From NCBI GenBank assembly GCA_037074765.1, contig JBAMDO010000448.1, positions 1-64,000 of the forward strand: 64,000 nucleotides of DNA. The letters are read 5' to 3'. Source of the DNA: Mansonella perstans (taxonomy: Eukaryota > Nematoda > Chromadorea > Rhabditida > Onchocercidae). The number at the start of each line of letters is the position of its first letter. The first letter of the stretch is position 1. Of this stretch, positions 1-10,252 are shown in pieces. Position numbers and translations under genes: made by a program. The notes beneath the pieces were generated by a model, which saw only the letters and a list, made by a program, of their open reading frames with translations, had not been told where the DNA came from and ran no database searches.

Positions 1-940
1 TCATTCATGTCCATAATAAAACTTTTCGATTAGCATTCCGTTTATTGTTGGTATATCTGGTATGTTAAGAAAGGAAAAATGGTAAAGGTAGATAACCCAG
101 CTATTATCTGTCTGATTGTTAGGCATGTAATTTCGACTGTATCTATTGGTAGTAGCTGGGATCCACAATGTTTGTAGTGATTCGTTTTGTCATTTTTTGG
201 AAATTTACCCTTCTAAGGGTAATAAAATGAGAGCGATAATCCAAATCTCAAGCAGACTTATCATTATTTTCGGCAAATTTGAAGAATTCTAGATTAATCA
301 CTTCATAATCCTATCCTTTAAGCTTTTGCTATCCTCCAAATTGTCGAATTTTTTTGCCTGAAAGAATAGTCTAAATGATCAATTACATCTTGTGTACTTC
401 TAATCGAAAATTTATTTATAAAGAATACAAAAGTGAAGTACTGTAATAAATACTGTAATGCAGACATTTTAATCTTCGCTAAGAATTGCGAAAATTTTTC
501 ATTTGTGTAGGAAGGATACAAAAGTGAAATACTGTAATGTCGTCAAAAGAAATATTTTGATAAAATGGATTACTAAAGAAGAGTTTTTCAAGTGGACAAT
601 AGGACTATGTTTCGAATTTGCCGAGAATAATGATAAGTCTGCTTGATATTTGGATTGTCGCTCTCATTTTATTACCCTTAGAAGGGTAAATTTCCAAAAA
701 TGACAAACGAATCACTATGTCTATGTGGTCCCAGTACTACCAATAGATACAGTCGAAATTACATGCCTAACAATCAGACAGATAATAGCTGGTTATCTAC
801 TTTACCATTTTCTTTTCTTAACATACCAGATATACCAACAATAAACGGAATGCTAATCGAAAAGTTTTATTATGGACATGAATGATAAAGAAAAGATCTA
901 TTATGGACATGCACATTCAATGCAGTACATACAAATTGCA
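1..940. repeat. Foldback (long inverted repeat) element, copy A1, cut by window start
   Basis: The two ends are reverse complements of each other. About 1-280 (for example CCATAATAAAACTTTTCGAT near 11) pairs with about 612-893, and about 330 bp of non-palindromic DNA lies between. The outermost arm, ending with ATGCAGTACATACAAATTGC at about 929, is present only on the right, because the window starts inside the left arm; the equivalent point in the 7.4 kb copy is about 52 bp in from its outer end. The right flank (about 936-960) also matches the reverse complement of the flank at 7405-7440, so homology runs slightly past the arm. No transposase ORF is present; the short ORFs here are arm sequence. 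This is non-autonomous, MITE-like or foldback DNA of a family I do not recognise. Confidence 0.8.
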
Positions 941-965
941 TTTATTTAAACAGTTTCAGTTTGAA

Positions 966-2205
966 AACACAATTTATGGACTGCTTTTTTTTGGCAATTC
1001 AAAATTCAAAACATTTGAATATTAGTGTTGGTTTCTTCTAAGGGCAACAACATGCACTGAGAGCGATGAATCCAAATCTCAAGCAAACTTATCATTATTT
1101 TCGGCAAATTTGAAGAATTCTAGATTAATCACTTCATAATCCTGTCTCTAAGCTTTTGCTATCCTCCAAATTGTCGAATTTTTTTGCCTGAAAGAAATAG
1201 TCCTAAATGATCAATTACATCCCTGTGTACTTCTAATCGAAAATTTATTTATAAAAGAATACAAAAGTGAAGTACTGTAATAAAATACTGTAATGCAGAC
1301 ATTTTAATCTTCGCTAAGAATTGCGAAAATTTTTCATTTGTGTAGAAAGGATACAAAAGTGAAATACTGTAATGTCGTCAAAAGAAATATTTTTGATAAA
1401 ATGGATTACTAAAGAAGAGTTTTTCAAGTGGACAATAGGACTATGTTTCGAATTTGCCGAGAATAATGATAAGTCTGCTTGAGATTTGGATTATCGCTCT
1501 CATTTTATTACCCTTAGAAGGGTAAATTTCCAAAAAATGACAAAACGAATCACTAATATCACTGAAGATCCCAGCTACTACCAATAGATACAGTCGAAAT
1601 TACATGCCTAACAATCAGACAGATAATAGCTGGGTTATCTACCTTTACCATTTTTCCTTTCTTAACATACCAGATATACCAACAATAAACGGAATGCTAA
1701 TCGAAAAGTTTTATTATGGACATGAATGATAAAGAAAAGATCTGTTATGGACATGCACATTCAATGCAGTACATACAAAAAAAAACAATTATAACTTCTT
1801 TTTTGCAGAAATTTTTTGCTTCGCTTATTGCGATTTATCGATTAGAATAACAACTTTTTGTGAATGGAAACTGCTAATCGATATTTTAGTATTTCACTTT
1901 TGTATCCTTTCTACACAAATGAAAAATTTTCGCAATTCTTAGCGAAGATTAAAATGTCTGCATTACAGTATTTTATTACAGTACTTCACTTTTGTATTCT
2001 TTTATAAATAAATTTTCGATTAGAAGTACACAAGGATGTAATTGATCATTTAGGACTATTTCTTTCAGGCAAAAAAATTCGACAATTTGGAGGATAGCAA
2101 AAGCTTAGAGGACAGGATTATGAAGTGATTAATCTAGAATTCTTCAAATTTGCCGAAAATAATGATAAGTTTGCTTGAGATTTGGATTCATCGCTCTCAG
2201 TGCAT
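966..2205. repeat. Foldback element, copy A2, with terminal inverted repeat and a truncated right end
   Basis: This copy starts with a terminal sequence (ACAATTTATGGACTGC at about 970) whose reverse complement ends the copy near 8945. Then come the loop sequence (about 1096-1390), a right arm matching that of A1 (about 1440-1778), a spacer (1779-1886), and an inverted copy of the loop segment (1887-2205, reverse complement of about 1060-1390). The right terminus is missing. The sequence jumps from the shared TGCAT at 2201-2205 straight into flanking DNA, whereas the 8.9 kb copy has about 90 more bases there. No intact coding sequence is seen. An older internal deletion is the simplest reading. 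Confidence 0.75.
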
Positions 2206-3486
2206 CATTTGCTTAGTGCAAATCGATCAAATTATTCTCTTTACTATTTCTTGTTTATTATTTATCAATTATTGTCTGCTATCAATTTGCTTATTATTTA
2301 CCACACACTGCCTTTTGTTTACTATTTATTGTCCATTGTTTACCCGTCGATTGTTTATTATTATTATTTATTGTTTATGGTCATTTATGTGGACAATTGA
2401 TTGGAACGATACAGCCAATAACATTTCTCCTGCAACATCTTATGAAGTTGAACAGGCATGGATAAGAACAAGACAGTTGGATGGCGGGTAGCATATTTTT
2501 TTGAACAGAACTTTGAGAAGATTTAAACGTCTTCCATTAAACATAGCAAGCAAAATATGTCTTAAGGGAAAATTCTGACTAATACGGCAACATATGAAAT
2601 TGCGGCAAATTCTGATCAGCATGACAACGTGTAAACTTGCGAGAAATTCTAGCCAGGATAGAAAAGTGTAAAGTTGCGGGAAATTCTATTGGATTTAACA
2701 AATTGAATAACTTGAATAACTTTGACATACTTCTAATTCATACTTCTTTCCATATTTAGAACTAATCAAATTATAAATTTCAACCATTTCAATTCTATTA
2801 CACATATTTGCAAAATGTTTTGCACATATAACTATGTTTTTTGCCATCGATATCCGTCTATGTGACATTTACTTGGCTCATTTCCTCTTCAAACTATTCT
2901 TTTCTAATTTCCACTGAAAATTACATCTATAAATATCACCTGATCAAGTAGTGTACATTCACAAAAATTATAGTCGCTAAGTAAAAATATTTCACGCGTA
3001 GAACTAAAAATGATTTTCACTTAGATTTATGTTAATAACTAACCAATTCTTCTTGCGAAAGTATTGTCAATAGCAGCAATCAAAATTTTTTTTTGACATT
3101 TTTAGTCTTCTTATAAAATGAGATAAAAATAAGCGATAGAAAGAGCTTGATGAATAATATTTTTTCTGGAATTTTAGTTATAAAAAATGACACAATAAAT
3201 TCATTGTAAAATTAATAGAGTAATCATTTATAAAAAGTATTAAAAATGAAAAATCCATCAAAATTGACCAATTCATTATTATAACTAATAAATGAGTGGT
3301 CATTTTTTGCCATATAATATGAACAATACTGGTCATTAAAGCATTAAAGTTCAAAATAAACAATTTATAATTGCTTATGCGATTGATAGCATCATAGCTA
3401 ATTCAAAATGTTTAAACATTGTTATTAACAATAAAGCGATCTTCGTATTTCTTTAATCTTTATCCTTATTTTTTTTTTTAAATTAG
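2206..3486. repeat. Segmental duplication flank, copy A (paired with 8955-10252)
   Basis: This stretch is nearly identical by eye to 8955-10252 in the same orientation, for about 1.28 kb. It includes the same minor ORF shadows on both strands, which I do not consider genes. The first 180 bp (about 2225-2400) is a degenerate array of TTGTTTATTATTTAYC-like units, T-rich on the plus strand. Similarity stops in a poly-T tract near 3470-3486. The duplication carries the adjacent foldback element along with it, so the unit that was copied is larger than the element itself. No gene is seen. Confidence 0.8.
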
Positions 3487-4048
3487 GATATACGAAAAGT
3501 AATTAGTATTCTACTTCCAAGGTGTAGGAATAGAAAGCTTTATTACGTCTTTAGCTTTGTTGTTTAGGATGCAGAATGTTGTCATCAGATCTTAGTTCTG
3601 ATAATTCTGCAAAATAAAAACCACTTTAGCTCCGTTTTATTGAAACAAAATATTTCTGATGTGTTTTGATTTAAATAAATTTATTTCATGCAACAAAGTT
3701 TTGAATAACACATCGCAATTTCATTCGGCGCCAATTAAATAAAAGTATTTAGGTGGGTGAAGAATCGCCAAATCCATGTCCATTTATCACTAATGCTGCA
3801 TCCTAAAATTGAAATTTCAAATATTCTGCAATAGCAGTCATTGTCTTGTGTAGAATTAGCAAACTTTCTCTGATACAACTGCAATAAGTGACTCAACTAG
3901 AGTTTGATTAATTAACTGTGAATTATGGCAGGAATTAAGTATCAATTAATTTTTCTAACTTACAAATTTAATTCACCTATCATCCAAAGGTAATAGCAAG
4001 CTAAGATTGTATCAGGTGTTGTTCATCCTTCCACTGTGTCCATTGACG
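3487..4048. other. Unique AT-rich spacer, nothing recognised
   Basis: Single-copy AT-rich DNA lies between the first duplication flank and the 3' end of the minus-strand gene at 4.05 kb. I see no ORF with coding character, no tRNA-like fold and no repeat. It may hold the 3' UTR of that gene. Confidence 0.4.
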
Positions 4049-6175
4049 TCATCGACTCCCAACAAACAACCCTGAACTCCTGATTTTCTGGTCCAGAAAA
4101 TTTCAAGAGTTACTTCTCCCCTTCAGCGCTTAATTATCACTCTGAATAGAAAAAAAAAAAAAAACACATATTTTTTAAAACTATTCATCGTGAAAGCAAG
4201 TACCTTTTTGCTAAAACTAAGCACAACTGAACGACCATCTGAACATTTCAGATCATAAATGCGACCGTCATCATACATCTGATAATGTAGTTTCCCGCGA
4301 TCATCGTTATCACCAACGGAACATGTAATCACTCCAATGAGATTTTCATCTTTTAATTCGCACTTACTATTTGCTGCATAACTGCGAATAGATCGCTCAC
4401 TGCTGAAATACTTTGAAGAGGCATTAAAAAATTTTAAACATTAACAATAATAGAATAATAATAATGGTAATAATAATGATAATACTAGCAGGCGACAATA
4501 GTGAAATAATAATGATAATGATAATGATAATATTAGCAATAAAAATAATGGTTTAATAATAATAATAAAAGAGTAAGAGTAAAATAATAAGAAAAACAAT
4601 AATGATAATTCTTTTTAATTTTCTTTTTACAACATTTTTTTCTTACTTTTAATAATTACAATAATTTTTAAGCAAAAATATTAGTAACAATAGCAATAGA
4701 CGAGAGAAAATAATGATAACACTACTGGTGACAATAATAAATTAGCAACTTTATAAGAAAAACAAAATAAAATATAAAATGTCATAAGTAAGGCGTGTGA
4801 GAAAATTTTCCTATGCCCTAATTTTATTTATATTAATTATAAAAATAGAATAAACGAAATAAGCAAAATTAAATGAGTAATTAATTCAGTTAAATTGAGT
4901 AAGCAAGTAATTCAATTAAATTACATGCTCTAACGAAGATCGATGCAAGAATATATGACTGAAATATCATTGCTTGCCATATGGAGAGCAACCATGTTAG
5001 AACGAATGATTGAGATCAATCATATCATGTTGATAAAAAAGCAAAAATAGTAATTAATAATACTTTTCAGTGTGTTCAGTTCTTTTTGCATATTGTTTGG
5101 AATCGGGTGCAATCGGAACAATGGGAAATGAGTAATGAATTTGACCGTTTCGATCTAAATAACCACGATTGTTGATTTCTGCATCCGTAATATAGCTAAA
5201 GAAAGATGAAGAATAATTTCTAAAAAATTGTTTAAAAAAAAAAATTATGAATTGAAAATATCGATTAGCAGTCTCCATTTACAAAAAGTTGTTATTCTAA
5301 TCGATAAATCGCAGTAAACGAAGCAAAAAAAGAAGATATAATTGTTTCATTAATTTTAATTTTCAAAAATGAAATTACTGAAGAAAATCATTTCTCATCA
5401 TTTATTCATCTATTGAAAAGGAAATAAAAAACGATTCTAAATAATCTTCTTCAAACATTTACAGCCAGGCTAATAAATATATTCGAAATTTGATAGCTTT
5501 AAAAATTTAAATTTTTCTATTAATTGCAATTTGAATTAAATTTCTCTCAGTGCATTCATTTCGCAAATTTTCATTTTTGATTTCAGTAATTTTTTTTGCG
5601 TGTTTTTTTGGTAGCTTCGGCAAAAATCCGGAAAACAAAAGGAATTTTCATACTTTTTAGCTGATGAATCCGGACTGCTTGCATACAGATTTGATCCAGG
5701 ATCGATTTTTTCCTTCGCTTCTTTCGTTTGATTATCCATCGATGATATTTTTCGCCCACTATCAATATTTAAAAAAAAAAAAAAAGCAAAGCGATGTTGC
5801 AATTTCATTGATAGAAACTGACAAGTTTTAGCAAACATTCTTGACTTCCAATTAATTATTTCTTATGTACTTCTAGTTGATGATTTCTTCTATGCTTCTA
5901 ATTTATTATCACTTTATAATGTGATATTTCCTTTTATCGCACCGTTTTTAATTTCACTACAATTCTAAACTAATTTTTTAATTTTAATCATAAATTGGGG
6001 AAAAAATTACATGATCTGTTTGTGTTTCCGTGAATCTTTCAAATCCAAACGTGAATGTAATTGTTCCTTTGATCCTGCCAATGTAATTCTCGTATCATCT
6101 GATCTCGTAGGCTTTTTTCTATTTCTTTGATTGGACTTAAACTTTCTGCACTTGTTAGTAAACGCGATGACTTTC
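4049..6175 (-). CDS. Hypothetical protein, multi-exon, 5' end unresolved
   Basis: I do not recognise this protein. Reading on the minus strand, exons fit in phase at about 6175-6011, 5758-5654, 5195-5064, 4402-4204 and 4087-4049 (stop TGA 4051-4049). Each internal junction has GT/AG borders and matching phase (2,2,2,0), which is unlikely by chance and is the main evidence. The first exon is the weakest: a second open frame runs through it, and an in-frame ATG in the next exon (5739) could instead be the start, giving roughly 145 aa. The protein is hydrophilic, with no signal peptide or membrane segment visible. The fourth exon has a spaced Cys pair (residues around KCELKDE and ITCSVGD) and a third Cys in YDLKCSDG, which could be a small extracellular-type fold, but that is a guess. 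A foldback-element fragment (5258-5347) lies in the intron between the second and third exons. It lies between the two arms of the segmental duplication. Confidence 0.42.
4440..4620. repeat. Degenerate AAT/GATAAT simple repeat
   Basis: Imperfect runs of AATAATAATGATAAT-type units fill an intron of the hypothetical minus-strand gene. This is ordinary low-complexity DNA. Confidence 0.7.
5258..5347 (-). repeat. Fragment of the foldback element spacer
   Basis: The reverse complement matches the spacer present at about 1785-1885 and 8445-8545. The shared core is CTAATCGATAAATCG next to AACAACTTTTTGT. Compared with those copies, this fragment lacks a short piece near the GCAGAAATTTTTTGC segment and has several substitutions, so it is an older or separately derived copy. 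It lies in an intron of the 4-6 kb gene. Confidence 0.75.
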
Positions 6176-6189
6176 TTGTTATTAGAGTG

Positions 6190-7404
6190 TTTAATTTGAT
6201 CACATTTGTAAGTGATCGCCCTAATTAATTGATTATATTGTTATTTACAAATTTTTGCAATACCAGATTGCTTAAGATGATAAATCTGCAAAAAAAAGGC
6301 AAATATTTTTGCTTAGCTAAAAGTTTCAAGAAAAATGATTACTTTTATTTCTTTTTATTGTAAAAACTTCTCATCCTTAAAAAATAACCCAAATCATTTA
6401 GCCTATCAATGCGCCTGTTTGTTTTCTACAAATTACCCTGACATCAAATTTGCGTCCAACAACTGCAGTTTTATTGTCGCGCATTATTGAAATTGAAATA
6501 AACAACAAATGACACTGAAATGTTTTAGTGGCATATTTATGCAGAATGAGTGCAGAAAAAAAATAACAATTAAACTAATTTTATTTCATTTCTAATTTAC
6601 TCATTTCATCAATTTAATTTCATAATTTCAGTTATTGGCTTAAAAAAAAATTTCATTTTGCATAGATTAGCTGAACGTGTTAAAGGAATTAAATTCGTTA
6701 TTTAGTTGAAAATAAATGAAAAATTAAATTTGCGAAATTTAACAGTTTGAAAGCTCAAACATAAAAAGTATTCAAATGGCAAGGGCAAAGTGTTGCATAA
6801 ATTTTACAATCGTATGCAATACTAAATTGCTTAAGATAATGAATTTGCATATATATATATATATTAACGATTGTTTCATTTCAACAATTTGTAAGTGCTG
6901 TGTGATTTAAAAAATTTTTGAACAAAATGTGATAAAAGATGTAAGCATAAAGATAATTAAATGAATGGTGATGAATACGTATATATTATATATTATATTA
7001 AATGAATATATATACATGTATATATATGCAGTATTAAAAACCGGACTAAGGACTTCTTCCGATTTTTGTTGAAATGTTTGTTTTTTTTCTCAGCCGGATC
7101 AATTTGTTCTACACAACTTGTCAAGATGTTAATGCGATTCTTGTTGATGTACTTAATGAATGCTGTCACATTTAATATCTTAGATCATGGCTTTCAACTT
7201 TTAAACTTTTACAGGCAGAACTTTCTTGTGTATTTCCTGCTTACTGCATAAATTTTTAGTTTGCAAAGATTATTGGGGAAAAGTTTAATGATACCAAATA
7301 GAATTCATATTTTTGATAGCAGCATCCATTTACCAGCAAATTTGATGAATTAAGCGATTTTGAACTTATTGCTCTATTTTTTTTCACAACATTTCGAAAA
7401 GAAA
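6190..7404. other. AT-rich spacer upstream of the hypothetical minus-strand gene
   Basis: No convincing exon is seen. There is an (AT)n run at about 6846-6863 and AT-rich tandem motifs at about 6980-7030. A short sequence related to ATACYARATTGCTTAAGAT occurs twice (about 6260 and 6818). If the minus-strand gene has more 5' exons they should lie here, but I cannot identify them. Confidence 0.4.
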
Positions 7405-7440
7405 CGATTGATCAAACTGAAATTGTTTAAATAAATGCAA

Positions 7441-8950
7441 TTTGTATGTACTGCATTGAATGTGCATGTCCATAATAGATCTTTTCTTTATCATTCATGT
7501 CCATAATAAAACTTTTCGATTAGCATTCCGTTTATTGTTGGTATATCTGGTATGTTAAGAAAGGAAAAATGGCAAGGGTAGATAACCTAGCTATTATCTG
7601 TCTGATTGTTAGGCATGTAATTTCGACTGTATCTATTGGTAGTAGCTGGGATCCACAATGATTCTAGTGATTCGTTTTGTCATTTTTTGGAAATTTACCC
7701 TTCTAAGGGTAATAAAATGAGAGCGATAATCCAAATCTCAAGCAGACTTATCATTATTTTCGGCAAATTTGAAGAATTCTAGATTAATCACTTCATAATC
7801 CTGTCCTCTAAGCTTTTGCTATCCTCCAAATTGTCGAATTTTTTTGCCTGAAAGAAATAGTCCTAAATGATCAATTACATCCTTGTGTACTTCTAATCGA
7901 AAATTTATTTATAAAAAATACAAAAGTGAAGTACTGTAATAAAATACTGTAATGCAGACATTTTAATCTTCGCTAAGAATTGCGAAAATTTTTCATTTGT
8001 GTAGAAAGGATACAAAAGTGAAATACTGTAATGTCGTCAAAAGAAATATTTTTGATAAAATGGATTACTAAAGAAGAGTTTTTCAAGTGGACAATAGGAC
8101 TATGTTTCGAATTTGCCGAGAATAATGATAAGTCTGCTTGAGATTTGGATTATCGCTCTCATTTTATTACCCTTAGAAGGGTAAATTTCCAAAAAATGAC
8201 AAAACGAATCACTATGTCCTATGTGGCTCCCAGGTACTACCAATAGATACAGTCGAAATTACATGCCTAACAATCAGACAGATAATAGCTGGGTTATCTA
8301 CCTTTACCATTCTTCTTTTCTTAACATACCAGATATACCAACAATAAACGGAATGCTAATCGAAAAGTTTTATTATGGACATGAATGATAAAGAAAAGAT
8401 CTATTATGGACATGCACATTCAATGCAGTACATACAAAAAAAAACAATTATAACTTCTTTTTTTGCAGAAATTTTTTGCTTCGCTTATTGCGATTTATCG
8501 ATTAGAATAACAACTTTTTGTGAATGGAAACTGCTAATCGATATTTTAGTATTTCACTTTTGTATCCTTTCTACACAAATGAAAAATTTTCGCAATTCTT
8601 AGCGAAGATTAAAATGTCTGCATTACAGTATTTTATTACAGTACTTCACTTTTGTATTCTTTTATAAATAAATTTTCGATTAGAAGTACACAAGGATGTA
8701 ATTGATCATTTAGGACTATTTCTTTCAGGCAAAAAAATTCGACAATTTGGAGGATAGCAAAAGCTTAGAGGACAGGATTATGAAGTGATTAATCTAGAAT
8801 TCTTCAAATTTGCCGAAAATAATGATAAGTTTGCTTGAGATTTGGATTCATCGCTCTCAGTGCATGTTGTTGCCCTTAGAAGAAACCAACACTAATATTC
8901 AAATGTTTTGAATTTTGAATTGCCAAAAAAAAAGCAGTCCATAAATTGCG
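7441..8950. repeat. Foldback element, copy B, the most complete
   Basis: Two overlapping inverted repeats build this copy. In the first, 7441-7773 (starting TTTGTATGTACTGCATTG) pairs with about 8104-8438, with a loop of about 330 bp. In the second, the loop segment 7722-8028 recurs inverted at 8549-8858. A spacer (8439-8548) separates them. The right end carries the terminal GCAGTCCATAAATTGCG at about 8935-8950, the inverse of the terminus at about 970. Nearly the same order is found in copies A1 plus A2. No transposase is encoded. Non-autonomous foldback elements have long, internally repetitive arms like this; which superfamily mobilised it cannot be told from the sequence here. Confidence 0.8.
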
Positions 8951-8954
8951 CTTT

Positions 8955-10252
8955 CATTTGCTTAGTGCAAATCGATCAAATTATTCTCTTTACTATTTCT
9001 TGTTTATTATTTATCGATTATTGTCTGCTATCAATTTGCTTATTATTTACCACTAACTGCCTTTTGTTTACTGTTTATTGTCCATTGTTTACCCGTCGAT
9101 TGTTTATTATTATTATTTATTGTTTATGGTCATTTATGTGGACGAATTGATTGGAACGATACAGCCAATAACATTTCTCCTGCAACATCTTATGAAGTTG
9201 AACAGGCATGGATAAGAACAAGACAGTTGGATGGCGGGTAGCATATTTTTTTGAACAGAACTTTGAGAAGATTTAAACGTCTTCCATTAAACATAGCAAG
9301 CAAAATATGTCTTGAGGGAAAATTCTGACTAATACGGCAACATATGAAATTGCGGCAAATTCTGATCAGCATGACAACGTGTAAACTTGCGAGAAATTCT
9401 AGCCAGGATAGAAAAGTGTAAAGTTGCGGGAAATTCTATTGGATTTAACAAATTGAATAACTTGAATAACTTTGACATACTTCTAATTCATACTTCTTTC
9501 CATATTTAGAACTAATCAAATTATAAATTTCAACCATTTCAATTCTATTACACATATTTGCAAAATGTTTTGCACATATAACTATGTTTTTTGCCATCGA
9601 TATCCGTCTATGTGACATTTACTTGGCTCATTTCCTCTTCAAACTATTCTTTTCTAATTTCCACTGAAAATTACATCTATAAATATCACCTGATCAAGTA
9701 GTGTACATTCACAAAAATTATAGTCGCTAAGTAAAAATATTTCACGCGTAGAACTAAAAATGATTTTCACTTAGATTTATGTTAATAACTAACCAATTCT
9801 TCTTGCGAAAGTATTGTCAATAGCAGCAATCAAAATTTTTTTTTGACATTTTTAGTCTTCTTATAAAATGAGATAAAAATAAGCGATAGAAAGAGCTTGA
9901 TGAATAATATTTTTTCTGGAATTTTAGTTATAAAAAATGACACAATAAATTCATTGTAAAATTAATAGAGTAATCATTTATAAAAAGTATTAAAAATTAG
10001 AAAAATATATTGACCAATTCATTATTGTAAAAATTGACCAATTCATTATTATAACTAATAAATGAGTGGTCATTTTTTGCCATATAATATGAACAATACT
10101 GGTCATTAAAGCATTAAAGTTCAAAATAAACAATTTACAATTGCTTATGTGATTGATAGCATCATAGCTAATTCAAAATGTTTAAACATTGTTATTAACA
10201 ATAAAGCGATCTTCGTATTTCTTTAATCTTTATCCTTTTTTTTTTTAAATTA
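8955..10252. repeat. Segmental duplication flank, copy B (paired with 2206-3486)
   Basis: This is almost the same sequence as 2206-3486. Clear differences are an extra piece of about 30 bp near 10,000-10,035, in which TTGACCAATTCATTATT is present twice in tandem, and a few substitutions. No gene is seen. Confidence 0.8.

Noticed and set aside
2150..2622. ORFs of 60-113 codons in the duplicated flank, repeated at 8908-9372
   Set aside because: They are identical in both duplication arms, low in complexity (Leu/Ile/Phe/Tyr from TTGTTTATTATT units) and have no splice context or homology that I recognise. They are shadows of repeat DNA.
7066..7251. 61-codon hydrophobic ORF near the left end of copy B
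   Set aside because: A single short hydrophobic frame in AT-rich DNA with no partner exon; T-rich sequence readily gives Phe/Leu runs.
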